DNA of 64,000 nt from a virus, in the IMG/VR virus record IMGVR_UViG_3300022926_000006, positions 1 through 64,000 of that record; one strand, 5' to 3'. Position 1 is the stretch's first letter, and each line of letters starts with the position of its first letter. Under the pieces are notes generated by a model. That model did no database searches, was not told the origin of the DNA, and saw only the letters and a list, made by a program, of their open reading frames with translations. The position numbers and the translations under genes are program-made. Positions 42,568 through 50,891 of the stretch are shown here, one piece after another.

Positions 42568-43966
42568 CCTTTATAATTACAGTATCGCACTTATATGATG
42601 CTGTTGAGTTACCAACAGGTTTAAAAATATGAATAGCATCTCTAACTAAATACATACCACTATACTTCGGTTGATAAACTTTACTTGGTGTATCAACTTT
42701 TTTTACTGATGGAAAATTAAAGTATGCTAATCTACCCACTGTTATAACTGGATGTCCAGGAACTTGAAAAGAACTAAGGACCTCATCTTGCAATTGTTTT
42801 GCAATAACAGTTCTTCCTAAAAGATAATCATTTGCAAATAAATCTCTGTATCCAACTTCATCTTTCTTTTCAGCATGTATTCTACTCGATTTAGGACTCA
42901 TATAAACTTTAACATCAGGATTAATCTCTGATCCCCAATCTACATATTTTGAATTAGGGGATAATCTTTTCATTTTTGATGCAAACTTCTTTGATGATTT
43001 ATCATATGAATTAAAATAGTTATATGTCTGAACTTGATAAGATTTATGAAAAGTATCATGTATGATGTGTTTGGATGATAAATTTCCGTTTTGAATATCG
43101 GAAAGATAATTAGACTTCTCATCAATTCTAAAGTCATCAACATTCTGTGCGCTTTCAGATGCAACCATTCCACTTAGAGGTTTACCATCTGCACCATATG
43201 TAGGAACACCAGGAACTTTATATAAATATCCATTCTTTATTGCGCCATTCTTTCTATCTACCGGAATTTCTTCCATCAAATCTGTTATAACCACATTTTT
43301 TGTATCGCTGAATAATGTTGATGTTGATAAAAATTTAAATCCATGCATAGATTGAAAGAAAAAGAATCCGGGCATGTCTGTATCAGGATCAATTGCTTTT
43401 CCAGTTACCCATTGAATTGCTTTTGCTGGTCTCCATCTTGGAGAAACAAATTTTAAAGACCCTATAGACATATCAAAAAATATACCCTCTTTTGTATCAC
43501 TAGAAAAGATGTAATTTTTAAATATATCGCGAACAATATCATGCGGCGCGCCAGTAAATGCTTGACTTATACTTGTATGAATGTTGTTATAACCTTCTTC
43601 GGTAATAAGACTTAAAGTAAAATATTGTTTTCTTTCTTGAATTATGGGTCCTTGAATATTAGCAACTCTAAACCACTTTGATATCTTTGTATCTTCAACT
43701 CCACCTGATACATTGTAAACGATATTGACAATTTCACCACCTAGAATTGGATAGTCAGCAATCATATCATTGCTGTCTGTGATACTTAGTTCTGCAGTCT
43801 GAAATGGAGACTTGATACTTTCATAGATATTGAGAGCAGTATATACTGAGAGTAAATCCATAAACTGGTCAGAACTCTTCGCAGTTTTGATGTTCTTAAC
43901 TCTATTGTGATATAGTTTCATGGAGGAAAATAGTACTTCTCCACCACCTTTTACAGGCGCCGCCAT
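42551..43966 (-). CDS. 27: baseplate hub protein (gp27-like)
   Basis: A 471-residue protein in the position of a hub subunit next to gp5 and gp53. The segments SVYTALNIYESIKSPFQTAE then LSITDSNDMI, and KWFRVANIQGPIIQERKQYF, are typical of hub proteins annotated gp27 in marine T4-like phages. T4 gp27 (391 residues) forms a trimeric torus that binds gp5 and the tube. Sequence likeness to T4 itself is weak, so this rests on the order and on the phage group. Confidence 0.75.
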   Translation of the reverse strand: MAAPVKGGGEVLFSSMKLYHNRVKNIKTAKSSDQFMDLLSVYTALNIYESIKSPFQTAELSITDSNDMIADYPILGGEIVNIVYNVSGGVEDTKISKWFRVANIQGPIIQERKQYFTLSLITEEGYNNIHTSISQAFTGAPHDIVRDIFKNYIFSSDTKEGIFFDMSIGSLKFVSPRWRPAKAIQWVTGKAIDPDTDMPGFFFFQSMHGFKFLSTSTLFSDTKNVVITDLMEEIPVDRKNGAIKNGYLYKVPGVPTYGADGKPLSGMVASESAQNVDDFRIDEKSNYLSDIQNGNLSSKHIIHDTFHKSYQVQTYNYFNSYDKSSKKFASKMKRLSPNSKYVDWGSEINPDVKVYMSPKSSRIHAEKKDEVGYRDLFANDYLLGRTVIAKQLQDEVLSSFQVPGHPVITVGRLAYFNFPSVKKVDTPSKVYQPKYSGMYLVRDAIHIFKPVGNSTASYKCDTVIIKDGFNA

Positions 43967-43967
43967 G

Positions 43968-44786
43968 CTAGTCTCCTATCAAATTAGTAAATTCTTCAAT
44001 GAATTCTTGTACAAGAGTAGGTCGCAGAATTCGTATTCTTCTTTTCTTTTCGTTCTCTTGTTGTTCATAAACTGTGTTAGTAATGGCAACTGAACTGAAT
44101 TGTTGTACAACTCCAATTCCTGTGGTTTGTGTGTAGAATTGACTAGTGGTTCTTACCATCTTTGTTGGGTCACCTGAAGACTGTGGTCTTTCATAATGAT
44201 GAATTCCATTAGGACCTGAATTAATAGTCCAGAGTTTATATGTATTACCATCATATGAAGATTGTGCATGACCTTGTCCATAGTTACCTGGCATATAAAA
44301 TGTCTGATTAGGAAACTCAGCAAACGTATGAGTGTGTGCAATGCCTTCTCCATTTTGTTTATATCTGTTATAACTTTTCGCATCCGCTTCGTTTAAAAAT
44401 ATAGGATACCAATAACCTTCACCAAGATGCATACCAGAAGTGCCTGTTCCATATAACGCATAAGGACCACTACCACCATACTTCTTAGCAATCATTTTTC
44501 GCAATTCATTTTCTGTGCGCGGCCAATCTTCTAACACATCATGTATCTCATTAGTCAATAAAATTATCCATGCAAGTTCGGAATCATTAAAGAATTGATG
44601 TGCTAATATATCTGGTCGCTCACCCTCTTGAATGTCATACTCATCATATGAGAAAACATTTGTCGATAAGTTTTCTTTAAGTTTTACTCTTCGAATAATA
44701 TCTTTTGCTATGAATAAATTATCAACCGTTGAATTTGGTTTTGTTAAATCATAAATTATTTCTGGATATTTTGAAAAATATGACAT
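43968..44786 (-). CDS. 53: baseplate wedge protein gp53
   Basis: A 272-residue wedge protein (T4 gp53 is 196). The N-terminal YFSKYPEIIYDLTKPNSTVD, YDIQEGERPDILAHQFFNDS and LAWIILLTNEI segments are the gp53 core. The longer C-terminus has an inserted aromatic-rich region with HTHTFAEFPNQTFYMPGNYG. gp53 joins neighbouring wedges around the hub. It shares one base with the gene 48 stop. Confidence 0.92.
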   Translation of the reverse strand: MSYFSKYPEIIYDLTKPNSTVDNLFIAKDIIRRVKLKENLSTNVFSYDEYDIQEGERPDILAHQFFNDSELAWIILLTNEIHDVLEDWPRTENELRKMIAKKYGGSGPYALYGTGTSGMHLGEGYWYPIFLNEADAKSYNRYKQNGEGIAHTHTFAEFPNQTFYMPGNYGQGHAQSSYDGNTYKLWTINSGPNGIHHYERPQSSGDPTKMVRTTSQFYTQTTGIGVVQQFSSVAITNTVYEQQENEKKRRIRILRPTLVQEFIEEFTNLIGD

Positions 44787-45895
44787 TAATAACCCTCTGC
44801 AATTCTTTGTTTATGTAAAGGTTCAATTTCTTTGAACGCCATTGTAATTTGTATCTCAGTAGGTTGTCCATCGCGGTTTGTCGAAAAGACACCAGAAGAT
44901 GTATAGTTAGTTGTAAAGTCTGTCAGAACACAAGTAGATATCTTATGCATGTATGGGTTGTCATTTTCTTTGAACATAACACTAATATCGAATAAAGACG
45001 GATATTGAAAATATAATCCACTCTCAATTAATTCTGGATGCATGTGAAATCTAAATGTTTTAATAATATTATCAATTGCCTGCGCTTCTGCTTGAGACCT
45101 TGCCGCAAATTCATACACAAACTGAAATGTTCTAAAGTTCATGCTATCAAATCTTTGTTCAACGTGAGGATTTGAAACTCTTCTTGTAGATACTTCTAAT
45201 ATGTTTTGTAAGTTCATACCAAATGCATCAGGTAACTTAGCGGCAGTTTCTAATGCAAGTCTTGCGACTTCACCACCAACTTGTGTTAAATCTCCAGCAG
45301 ATGATGCTTGTGCTTTCTCTTTAATTCCACTGATACCACCTTCCATCAATCTTGCTATACCACCACCCATTGCGCCAATCTTAGCATCTGCCCATTGTGC
45401 GCTAGATGTAGAAACAAAAGTGTTAGGAACAGCAAGAGCAATAGAACTATTTAACTTCTTCATGTTTCTTGCGCCAGCAAACACTGCGCCTGTAAAATTA
45501 CTTGTGGATTCAACAACAGCACCAGCAACTTTTCCAGCGGTACCACCACCTAATAGTCCAACACCCTTATTCAAAGCACCCTTAATATCATTCCCTGTAT
45601 TTGTCAAACCATTTCTAATTTTCTGAGAAGCAATTGCAGTATGACCTTGAAATGCTCTAGGTTCACCTTCGGTTGTTTGTTTTTTCATTGCGAATGATGT
45701 GGTATCATCAATGTATATATCAAAGATAACGTGATTGTCCAACTCCGCAGGTGCGTCAATACCCATATCAATAGGATAAGTCAGTCCACGGGTTCCGTAA
45801 GTTCTACCTGTTTTGCGTGGTTCTTGTCTGCTAGACACTAAACCGTGTCCACCTACTATATCCCCCACTAGTTTTGAAAGTGTATTTAGTGCCAT
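44786..45895 (-). CDS. 48: baseplate tail tube cap gp48
   Basis: A 369-residue protein (T4 gp48 is 364) that caps the hub and starts the tail tube together with gp54. The conserved C-terminal part has FEFAARS-type text: FQFVYEFAARSQAEAQAIDN, FRFHMHPEL, YPSLFDISVMFKENDNPYMH and LTDFTTNYTSSG. The middle (70-200) is Ala/Gly-rich. A GAGGG ribosome binding site follows the leftward late promoter at 45927-45934. Confidence 0.93.
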   Translation of the reverse strand: MALNTLSKLVGDIVGGHGLVSSRQEPRKTGRTYGTRGLTYPIDMGIDAPAELDNHVIFDIYIDDTTSFAMKKQTTEGEPRAFQGHTAIASQKIRNGLTNTGNDIKGALNKGVGLLGGGTAGKVAGAVVESTSNFTGAVFAGARNMKKLNSSIALAVPNTFVSTSSAQWADAKIGAMGGGIARLMEGGISGIKEKAQASSAGDLTQVGGEVARLALETAAKLPDAFGMNLQNILEVSTRRVSNPHVEQRFDSMNFRTFQFVYEFAARSQAEAQAIDNIIKTFRFHMHPELIESGLYFQYPSLFDISVMFKENDNPYMHKISTCVLTDFTTNYTSSGVFSTNRDGQPTEIQITMAFKEIEPLHKQRIAEGY

Positions 45896-45905
45896 TGCGT
45901 CCCTC

Positions 45906-45913
45906 TATAAATA
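45906..45913 (+). promoter_or_regulatory. rightward late promoter for gene 4 operon
   Basis: Exact TATAAATA on the plus strand; predicted RNA start about 45919. It faces the leftward promoter at 45927-45934, only 13 bases away. Confidence 0.75.
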
Positions 45914-45926
45914 GTTATTGCAGTAT

Positions 45927-45934
45927 TATTTATA
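45927..45934 (-). promoter_or_regulatory. leftward late promoter for gene 48 operon
   Basis: Exact TATAAATA on the minus strand; predicted RNA start about 45921, two bases from that of the opposing promoter. It should drive genes 48, 53 and the hub operon. Confidence 0.75.
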
Positions 45935-45946
45935 TGAGTTATACAG

Positions 45947-46381
45947 ATGGCATACAAAGGAAGATATTCTCCACTAAATCCTAAGAAATATCAAGGTAAT
46001 CCAACCAATATTATTTATCGTTCTCTTTGGGAAAGAAAATTTATGGTATGGTGTGATATGAACAGTGATGTTATAAAATGGGGAAGTGAAGAAACTGTTA
46101 TACCTTACATATCTCCTTTAGATAATAAAAGACACAGATACTTTGTTGACTTCTATATACAGGTTCGAACTAAAGAGGGCATACTCAAATCATATCTTGT
46201 AGAAGTTAAACCTAAAAAGTATACAAAACCACCAGAAAAATCCCCAACTAGAAAATCTAAATCGTGGTTCGGTGAAGTTAAGGCATGGGGTATAAACTCT
46301 GCAAAATGGAAAGCGGCATCTGAGTATGCTAAAGATAGACACTGGGAATTTATAATTCTTACAGAGGACCATTTAAAGTAG
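45947..46381 (+). CDS. 4: head completion nuclease gp4
   Basis: A 144-residue protein (T4 gp4 is 150) needed to finish heads before tails attach. The text NIIYRSLWERKFMVWCDMNS, VIKWGSEE, RYFVDFYI and YLVEVKPKK gives the D...ExK signature of a TnsA-like PD-(D/E)XK nuclease: Asp in VDF, Glu in LVEVK. It opens the rightward operon. It is likely to trim or protect DNA ends after packaging, as its T4 counterpart is thought to do. Confidence 0.92.
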   Translation: MAYKGRYSPLNPKKYQGNPTNIIYRSLWERKFMVWCDMNSDVIKWGSEETVIPYISPLDNKRHRYFVDFYIQVRTKEGILKSYLVEVKPKKYTKPPEKSPTRKSKSWFGEVKAWGINSAKWKAASEYAKDRHWEFIILTEDHLK

Positions 46382-46389
46382 CATAAATA
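46382..46389 (+). promoter_or_regulatory. late promoter-like box abutting the next start
   Basis: CATAAATA, one mismatch from consensus, lies exactly 5 nt before the ATG at 46395, the same spacing as at gene 25. No Shine-Dalgarno is seen, so a leaderless message is possible. Confidence 0.5.
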
Positions 46390-46394
46390 CTATT

Positions 46395-46985
46395 ATGGCA
46401 GAAGAAACTAGAATATTAGAACAAATTCGAAACGCACGTGGAGATGCATCGAAATCCTTTACATGGTATCAACAACAAGTTAGAGACTTGGTTGGTACTC
46501 AGTATCCTGGACCTAGATTTCAACGTGAATATGCAGAAAACATGACTAATCGCATGTTACCTGGAAGAATGTATTTAATCAACTATTCAAATCCAGCAGG
46601 TAGAGATACTTTACCATACTACGATATGTTTCCACTAATATTACCATTCAACATTGAGAGTAATTTAGTGACAGCATTGAATTTTCATTATTTACATCCA
46701 GTACAAAGATTAATTCTTTTAGAAAAACTAATGCCATTTAAAATTGGCGATACAGATATAGCAACGAGAATCCGAGCAAACTGGAATGTTCTAAGTAATT
46801 TTGCTAGATTTAGAGAAGTTAGACCGGCAGTTAAAAGATATAGAAGAGGATTAATTAAAGGGAGACTTCTTTTCATTCAACCAGATGATTGGGTAACTGC
46901 CGCAGTATTACCAACCGAACAATTTAAAAAGGCATCTAAGCAAAAGGTTTACTTAGACAGCAATAGAAAAATGAGGCAACGATAA
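46395..46985 (+). CDS. conserved virion morphogenesis protein
   Basis: A 196-residue protein between gp4 and gp54. MLPGRMYLINYSNPAGRDTL then PYYDMFPLILPF, and LNFHYLHPVQRLILLEKLM, are highly recognisable in T4-like and related myoviruses. T4 has gene 2 (DNA end protector) beside gene 4, so a gp2-related role is possible, but the sequence does not prove it. The C-terminus is basic. It lacks a Shine-Dalgarno and shares one base with the start of gene 54. Confidence 0.75.
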   Translation: MAEETRILEQIRNARGDASKSFTWYQQQVRDLVGTQYPGPRFQREYAENMTNRMLPGRMYLINYSNPAGRDTLPYYDMFPLILPFNIESNLVTALNFHYLHPVQRLILLEKLMPFKIGDTDIATRIRANWNVLSNFARFREVRPAVKRYRRGLIKGRLLFIQPDDWVTAAVLPTEQFKKASKQKVYLDSNRKMRQR

Positions 46986-47776
46986 TGTCATTAACAGAAT
47001 TCATAGCGAATGCTAAAATTAGAAATTTCGCAAGAGCAAATAAATATCTTGTCATTATTGACATGCCCAGAGGACCATCAGCAAACAATTATGGTAGACC
47101 TGATCCATTTGGGTCTCTGTTTAGAACTGGAGGTAGAGGTGCAAACGATGCGTTTGGTGGTTTAATAAACAACTTTGTTAAGGCAGACGGTCAGTATCTA
47201 GCATCTTTGTTTTGTGAATCCACGGCACTACCAGGATTGAATATCGATAGTAAGATAAACAAGCAGTATGGTCCAGGGAGAGAAATTCCTTACGGTCGCA
47301 GTTATGCTCCTGTTAATATGTCTTTCTATATGGATGCTGGTTATCAGATTAAAGATTTCTTTGAAATTTGGCAAGGAATGATTTTTAATGAGGACTCATC
47401 TCATTTAAATTATTATAATGAATATGTGACGAATGTACACATTCTAGGATTAGATATGCGCGAAGGACGTTTTGGCACTTTTGGAGTTCTTCCTGATATA
47501 GGAACATTACAAAATAGTATCATCGTATCTAGATATCAGTGTACACTACAAGAATGTTACCCAAAAAGTGTAGCGGAAATTCAAATGTCCGCTGGTAGCG
47601 GTGAAGTACCTAGACTTCAAGTTCAGTTTCAATATAGAAAATGGACAAACACAAGCACACTGATGGGAGTTGGCAATGTAACATCAACAACACCGGAATC
47701 GGATATTGTTAAGTACAATCCTGCAACAGGAACACTAGCACCAGCACCAGCACCATCATATCCACCAGGACCATAA
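46985..47776 (+). CDS. 54: baseplate tail tube initiator gp54
   Basis: A 263-residue tube-fold protein (T4 gp54 is 320). FARANKYLVIIDMPRG, ESTALPGLNIDSKINKQYGP, PYGRSYAPVNMSFYMDAGYQ and FFEIWQGMIFN are the tube/gp54 signature, related to gp19. gp54 sits on gp48 to start tube growth. It has a Pro/Ala-rich tail (LAPAPAPSYPPGP). A GAGGAGA site introduces the next gene. Confidence 0.93.
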   Translation: MSLTEFIANAKIRNFARANKYLVIIDMPRGPSANNYGRPDPFGSLFRTGGRGANDAFGGLINNFVKADGQYLASLFCESTALPGLNIDSKINKQYGPGREIPYGRSYAPVNMSFYMDAGYQIKDFFEIWQGMIFNEDSSHLNYYNEYVTNVHILGLDMREGRFGTFGVLPDIGTLQNSIIVSRYQCTLQECYPKSVAEIQMSAGSGEVPRLQVQFQYRKWTNTSTLMGVGNVTSTTPESDIVKYNPATGTLAPAPAPSYPPGP

Positions 47777-47802
47777 TAACCATATAATGAGGAGAAAATA
47801 AT

Positions 47803-48510
47803 ATGGCACTACCAATAATTGATACTCCAACCTATGATTTGAAATTAGTATCATCAGGCGAGACTATTAAATACAGACCATTTTTGGTCAAAGAGCAAAA
47901 GATTTTGTTAATGTCTGCAGAAGATGGAACACCAGATGCAGTTATGAATGGAATCACTCAAATCTTACAGAACTGTACGTTTGGTTCTGTTGATATATCT
48001 AAACTTCCTGTATTTGAAGTTGAAAACATTTTCTTACGTCTAAGAGAAAAGTCAGTAGGAGAGATTGCTGAATTTTCTGTGGCATGTACTAGTGATGAAT
48101 GTAAAGGAACTACCCAAACAAAAATTGACTTGAGACATTTAAAAATTGATGAAACAAAAATCAAGTCTAAGACTATTGAGTTAACATCTAGTTTATATGT
48201 TAATATGAGATATCCAACTCTAGTTGACTTAGGGGTTTTAAAAGACCTGAACAGTCTTGATGATAACTTCAAGTTTCTTGCAAGTTGTATTGAAAGTATT
48301 GAATATAACGGAGAACTCATTGACATGAGTACAACATCAAGAAGTGAGTTACAAGAGTTTATTGAAAATTTAACACAACAACAATTTGAACTCATTAAAG
48401 AATTCTTTGCAGATATGCCAAGAATGTCTGGAAAATTAGAGTATGAATGTTCTGCTTGTGGAACGCACTGTGAAAGAGAATTAAGTGGACTTCAAAATTT
48501 TTTAGCATAG
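47803..48510 (+). CDS. 26: baseplate hub assembly protein gp26 (zero-frame product)
   Basis: A 235-residue protein matching gp26 of marine T4-like phages: YRPFLVKEQKILLMSAEDGT near the start, ITQILQNCTFGSVDISKLPV, FLRLREKSVGE, and two Cys pairs (CTSDEC and CSACGTHC) that look like a zinc site. gp26 acts as a hub/tape-measure assembly factor. The last codons AAT TTT TTA GCA TAG carry the heptamer T_TTT_TTA at 48498-48504, which lets some ribosomes slip to the -1 frame and continue to 48680. A GAGGAGA ribosome binding site precedes the ATG. Confidence 0.9.
   Translation: MALPIIDTPTYDLKLVSSGETIKYRPFLVKEQKILLMSAEDGTPDAVMNGITQILQNCTFGSVDISKLPVFEVENIFLRLREKSVGEIAEFSVACTSDECKGTTQTKIDLRHLKIDETKIKSKTIELTSSLYVNMRYPTLVDLGVLKDLNSLDDNFKFLASCIESIEYNGELIDMSTTSRSELQEFIENLTQQQFELIKEFFADMPRMSGKLEYECSACGTHCERELSGLQNFLA
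48498..48504 (+). promoter_or_regulatory. -1 ribosomal frameshift heptamer T_TTT_TTA
   Basis: Six T and an A in the exact X_XXY_YYZ register of the gene 26 reading frame, two codons before its stop. In the -1 frame the ORF runs on 58 codons to 48680. No strong downstream stem is obvious to the eye. Confidence 0.8.
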
Positions 48511-48680
48511 TCCTCTCGCATGAAGATTTGTTTGGTTTATTAAAAACTAACTTTGCTCTTATGCAACATCATAAATACTCTTTAACAGAGTTAGAAAATA
48601 TGATGCCATGGGAGAGGGAAATTTACGTCACTCTTCTAATGCAATACATTGAAGAGGAAAAAGAACGACAAAAGGGATAA
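48504..48680 (+). CDS. 51: gp51-like -1 frame extension of gp26
   Basis: A -1 frame reading of 58 codons that continues gene 26 after the slippery heptamer, for a fusion of about 292 residues. The text SHEDLFGLLKTNFALMQHHK then YSLTELENMMPWEREIYV and LLMQYIEEEKERQKG is conserved-looking: it resembles the short gp51-type hub assembly proteins of marine T4-like phages. The first in-frame ATG is at 48561, inside the conserved part, and no good start lies before it, so frameshifting is the better way to translate it. This matches lambda G/GT and P2 E/E+E' tail chaperones in plan. Confidence 0.78.
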   Translation, partial: SIVLSHEDLFGLLKTNFALMQHHKYSLTELENMMPWEREIYVTLLMQYIEEEKERQKG

Positions 48681-48683
48681 AAA

Positions 48684-49013
48684 ATGGGAGAAGATATTAA
48701 AGAAGCAGGTTTCCATCCAGCAGACACCAATGGTGATGGGGTAGTAACCACAGATGAGCAAAAAATGTATCTTGAGTTCAAACGTAAAGAACTTGAAGAT
48801 GCGGATGCGAGAAGAGATGCAATGAGATATATGACATGGTTCGCTTTGTTGGGTATATTCAACTATCCAGGGGCGATTTTGATTACAGCAATGTTAGGTT
48901 ATGATACAGCGGCGAATATTATCGGAGATATTGCTCCGACTTACTTCGTTGCCACTTCAGCAATTGTTGCCGCTTACTTTGGCGCGAATGCTTACGCAGA
49001 CAAGAAGAAATAG
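48684..49013 (+). CDS. EF-hand membrane protein
   Basis: A 109-residue protein with a canonical 12-residue EF-hand loop at 14-25 (DTNGDGVVTTDE: ligands Asp14, Asn16, Asp18, Thr22, Glu25), a charged helix (YLEFKRKELEDADARRDAMR), and two hydrophobic segments (about 50-73 and 83-104) suited to span the membrane. Similar proteins occur in marine T4-like phages at this site. Lying between the chaperone and the tape measure, it may be a virion or holin-like protein sensing calcium; role unknown. Confidence 0.75.
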   Translation: MGEDIKEAGFHPADTNGDGVVTTDEQKMYLEFKRKELEDADARRDAMRYMTWFALLGIFNYPGAILITAMLGYDTAANIIGDIAPTYFVATSAIVAAYFGANAYADKKK

Positions 49014-49025
49014 GGAAACACTTAA

Positions 49026-50891
49026 ATGGCAGATATAGCATCACTAGCGGAAGCAATTGAACATCTAAAAATAGAAGTTCAGTCTACGGGCGGGCAACAG
49101 ATTGTTTTCCTAGATAGTTTATCTGTTAATATGGAAGATTTGGTGTCAACATCTTCTCTAATGCTTGCGGAGTTAATTGCAATTAAAGATGCACTTGCTC
49201 CTGCCAATGCATTTGAGAGAGTGCAACAAAAAGAACGTGAGCGAGAAGCAGACATTAGTGGACAGAATGTAACACCAGACCAACAAGCAATTAAACCTGT
49301 GAAGAGTGGTATGTCAGGCAAAGGAATGCTCTTGGGTGCCGCTCTTGTTGGTGGTATTGGCGCATTACTTGCAACATTCTCAGGATTGCTTGACTTTGAT
49401 GCAGAAGCACTAAAACAAAAAGTAAAGACACTTCTCTCACTTAAAGATGAAGTGGCAGATGGTAGTATGCTAAAACTTCTTGCTGAAGGTGGAACACTTG
49501 CACTAGTTCTTGGTGGTATAGGTCTTGCTCTTGGAGCATTTGGTATTGGTGCCGCTGTTGCTGGAGGTGGTATGGCACTTGCAGATTGGTCAGGAGGAGG
49601 AAACTGGTCTCAAGCAATCGTAGACCACGTTATAACTCTACTCTCTATTAAAGACCAACTTGGTGGCAATCTTGAAATGCTAAAAGATGGGTTTGCATTT
49701 ACACTCGCAATGACAGGTGTTGGATTAGGTCTTGCCGCGTTTGGTGCTGGTGCCTTTGTTGGTGGTGCAGGATTAGGTTTTTCCGATTGGGCAGGTGGAG
49801 ACAACTGGTCACAAAAAATTAAAGACCATGTAGTTACATTACTATCAATCAAAGATGAACTTGGTGGTAACTGGGATATGTTAAAAGCATCAGGTGCCTT
49901 TGCTCTTGCAATGGGAGGTGTTGGTGCTGGTCTTGCCGCTATCGGTATTGGTATGGCAGTTGCGGGTGCTACTTTAACATTAGCAGACTGGATGGCAGGT
50001 GATTGGTCACAAAAAATTAAAGACCATGTTATAGTTCTTCTTTCTATATCTGATGCTCTAGGTGGTGCTAAAGCATTTATTGGTGAAGCGGCAGTATTCG
50101 CTCTTGCGATGGGGGGCATTGGATTCGGTCTTGCCGCGTTTGGTGCTGGGCAAGCGGCGACGGCAGTTGCACAGTTTATATCGTCTGACGATTGGACACA
50201 ACGCATCAAAGATAATGTTAAGAACTTATTATCTATTACTGCTGAAGGATACGACCAGAAAAAAGCAGATGAATTCTCTTCTGTTATGGGTACTATCTCT
50301 GCAGGACTACTAAAGTTCTCCGGTAGTACCTTTGTTTCTTCTCTCGCAGGTGCGGCAAGTGGTATTCTGAACTTCTTGTCTGGTAAAGAGAGTCCTATTG
50401 AAGAGATGATGAATATTGCGAATAAAGCAGATAAGTTAGAAAAAGGTGCTAATGCACTTGATAGAATTGCTGGCGCACTAAGTAAAATCTCAGGTCTAAA
50501 CTTTCAAGGTACTAAATTAGGTATCTCAGAAATGGCAGAAGATTTATTGAAATCTATTCCTGCAATTGAGACTGCTATCAACGGCGGTACTGTTGGGGAA
50601 GGATGGATATCATCTGGAACACAAATTAAAGGTCTTGCATCTAGCGATATTAAGTTTGATGAAGCGGCAAAGAACATCACATTACTGAGAGAATCCTTAG
50701 GACTAGCACCAGTAGTTCAAGCGGCACCAACTGCAGACGTATCTAGTGCAGTAGTGCCGCCAGCGCAACAACCAGTAATTAATACTGTTACAACCGTGGC
50801 GGCACCAACAACAATGAACTCAAGCAGTAATACAAATATTTCACCTAGAAATCAACAACAGAAAGCATGGCAGGAAGACTTAGTATATTAA
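49026..50891 (+). CDS. 29: tape measure protein gp29
   Basis: A 621-residue tape measure (T4 gp29 is 590) that sets tail length. An N-terminal helical part is followed by about four repeats of some 65 residues: a polar NWSQKIKDHVVTLLSIKDEL piece and a hydrophobic Gly/Ala stretch such as FALAMGGVGAGLAAIGIG. The hydrophobic stretches would allow passage into the membrane on ejection. Its stop overlaps that of the converging gene at 50888 (shared TTAA). Confidence 0.88.
   Translation: MADIASLAEAIEHLKIEVQSTGGQQIVFLDSLSVNMEDLVSTSSLMLAELIAIKDALAPANAFERVQQKEREREADISGQNVTPDQQAIKPVKSGMSGKGMLLGAALVGGIGALLATFSGLLDFDAEALKQKVKTLLSLKDEVADGSMLKLLAEGGTLALVLGGIGLALGAFGIGAAVAGGGMALADWSGGGNWSQAIVDHVITLLSIKDQLGGNLEMLKDGFAFTLAMTGVGLGLAAFGAGAFVGGAGLGFSDWAGGDNWSQKIKDHVVTLLSIKDELGGNWDMLKASGAFALAMGGVGAGLAAIGIGMAVAGATLTLADWMAGDWSQKIKDHVIVLLSISDALGGAKAFIGEAAVFALAMGGIGFGLAAFGAGQAATAVAQFISSDDWTQRIKDNVKNLLSITAEGYDQKKADEFSSVMGTISAGLLKFSGSTFVSSLAGAASGILNFLSGKESPIEEMMNIANKADKLEKGANALDRIAGALSKISGLNFQGTKLGISEMAEDLLKSIPAIETAINGGTVGEGWISSGTQIKGLASSDIKFDEAAKNITLLRESLGLAPVVQAAPTADVSSAVVPPAQQPVINTVTTVAAPTTMNSSSNTNISPRNQQQKAWQEDLVY

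Noticed and set aside
48561-48680. A free-standing 39-residue gp51-like gene starting at ATG 48561
   Set aside because: The conserved-looking text begins about 19 codons earlier without a start codon, there is no Shine-Dalgarno before the ATG, and the slippery heptamer gives a simpler route. Internal initiation remains a fallback.
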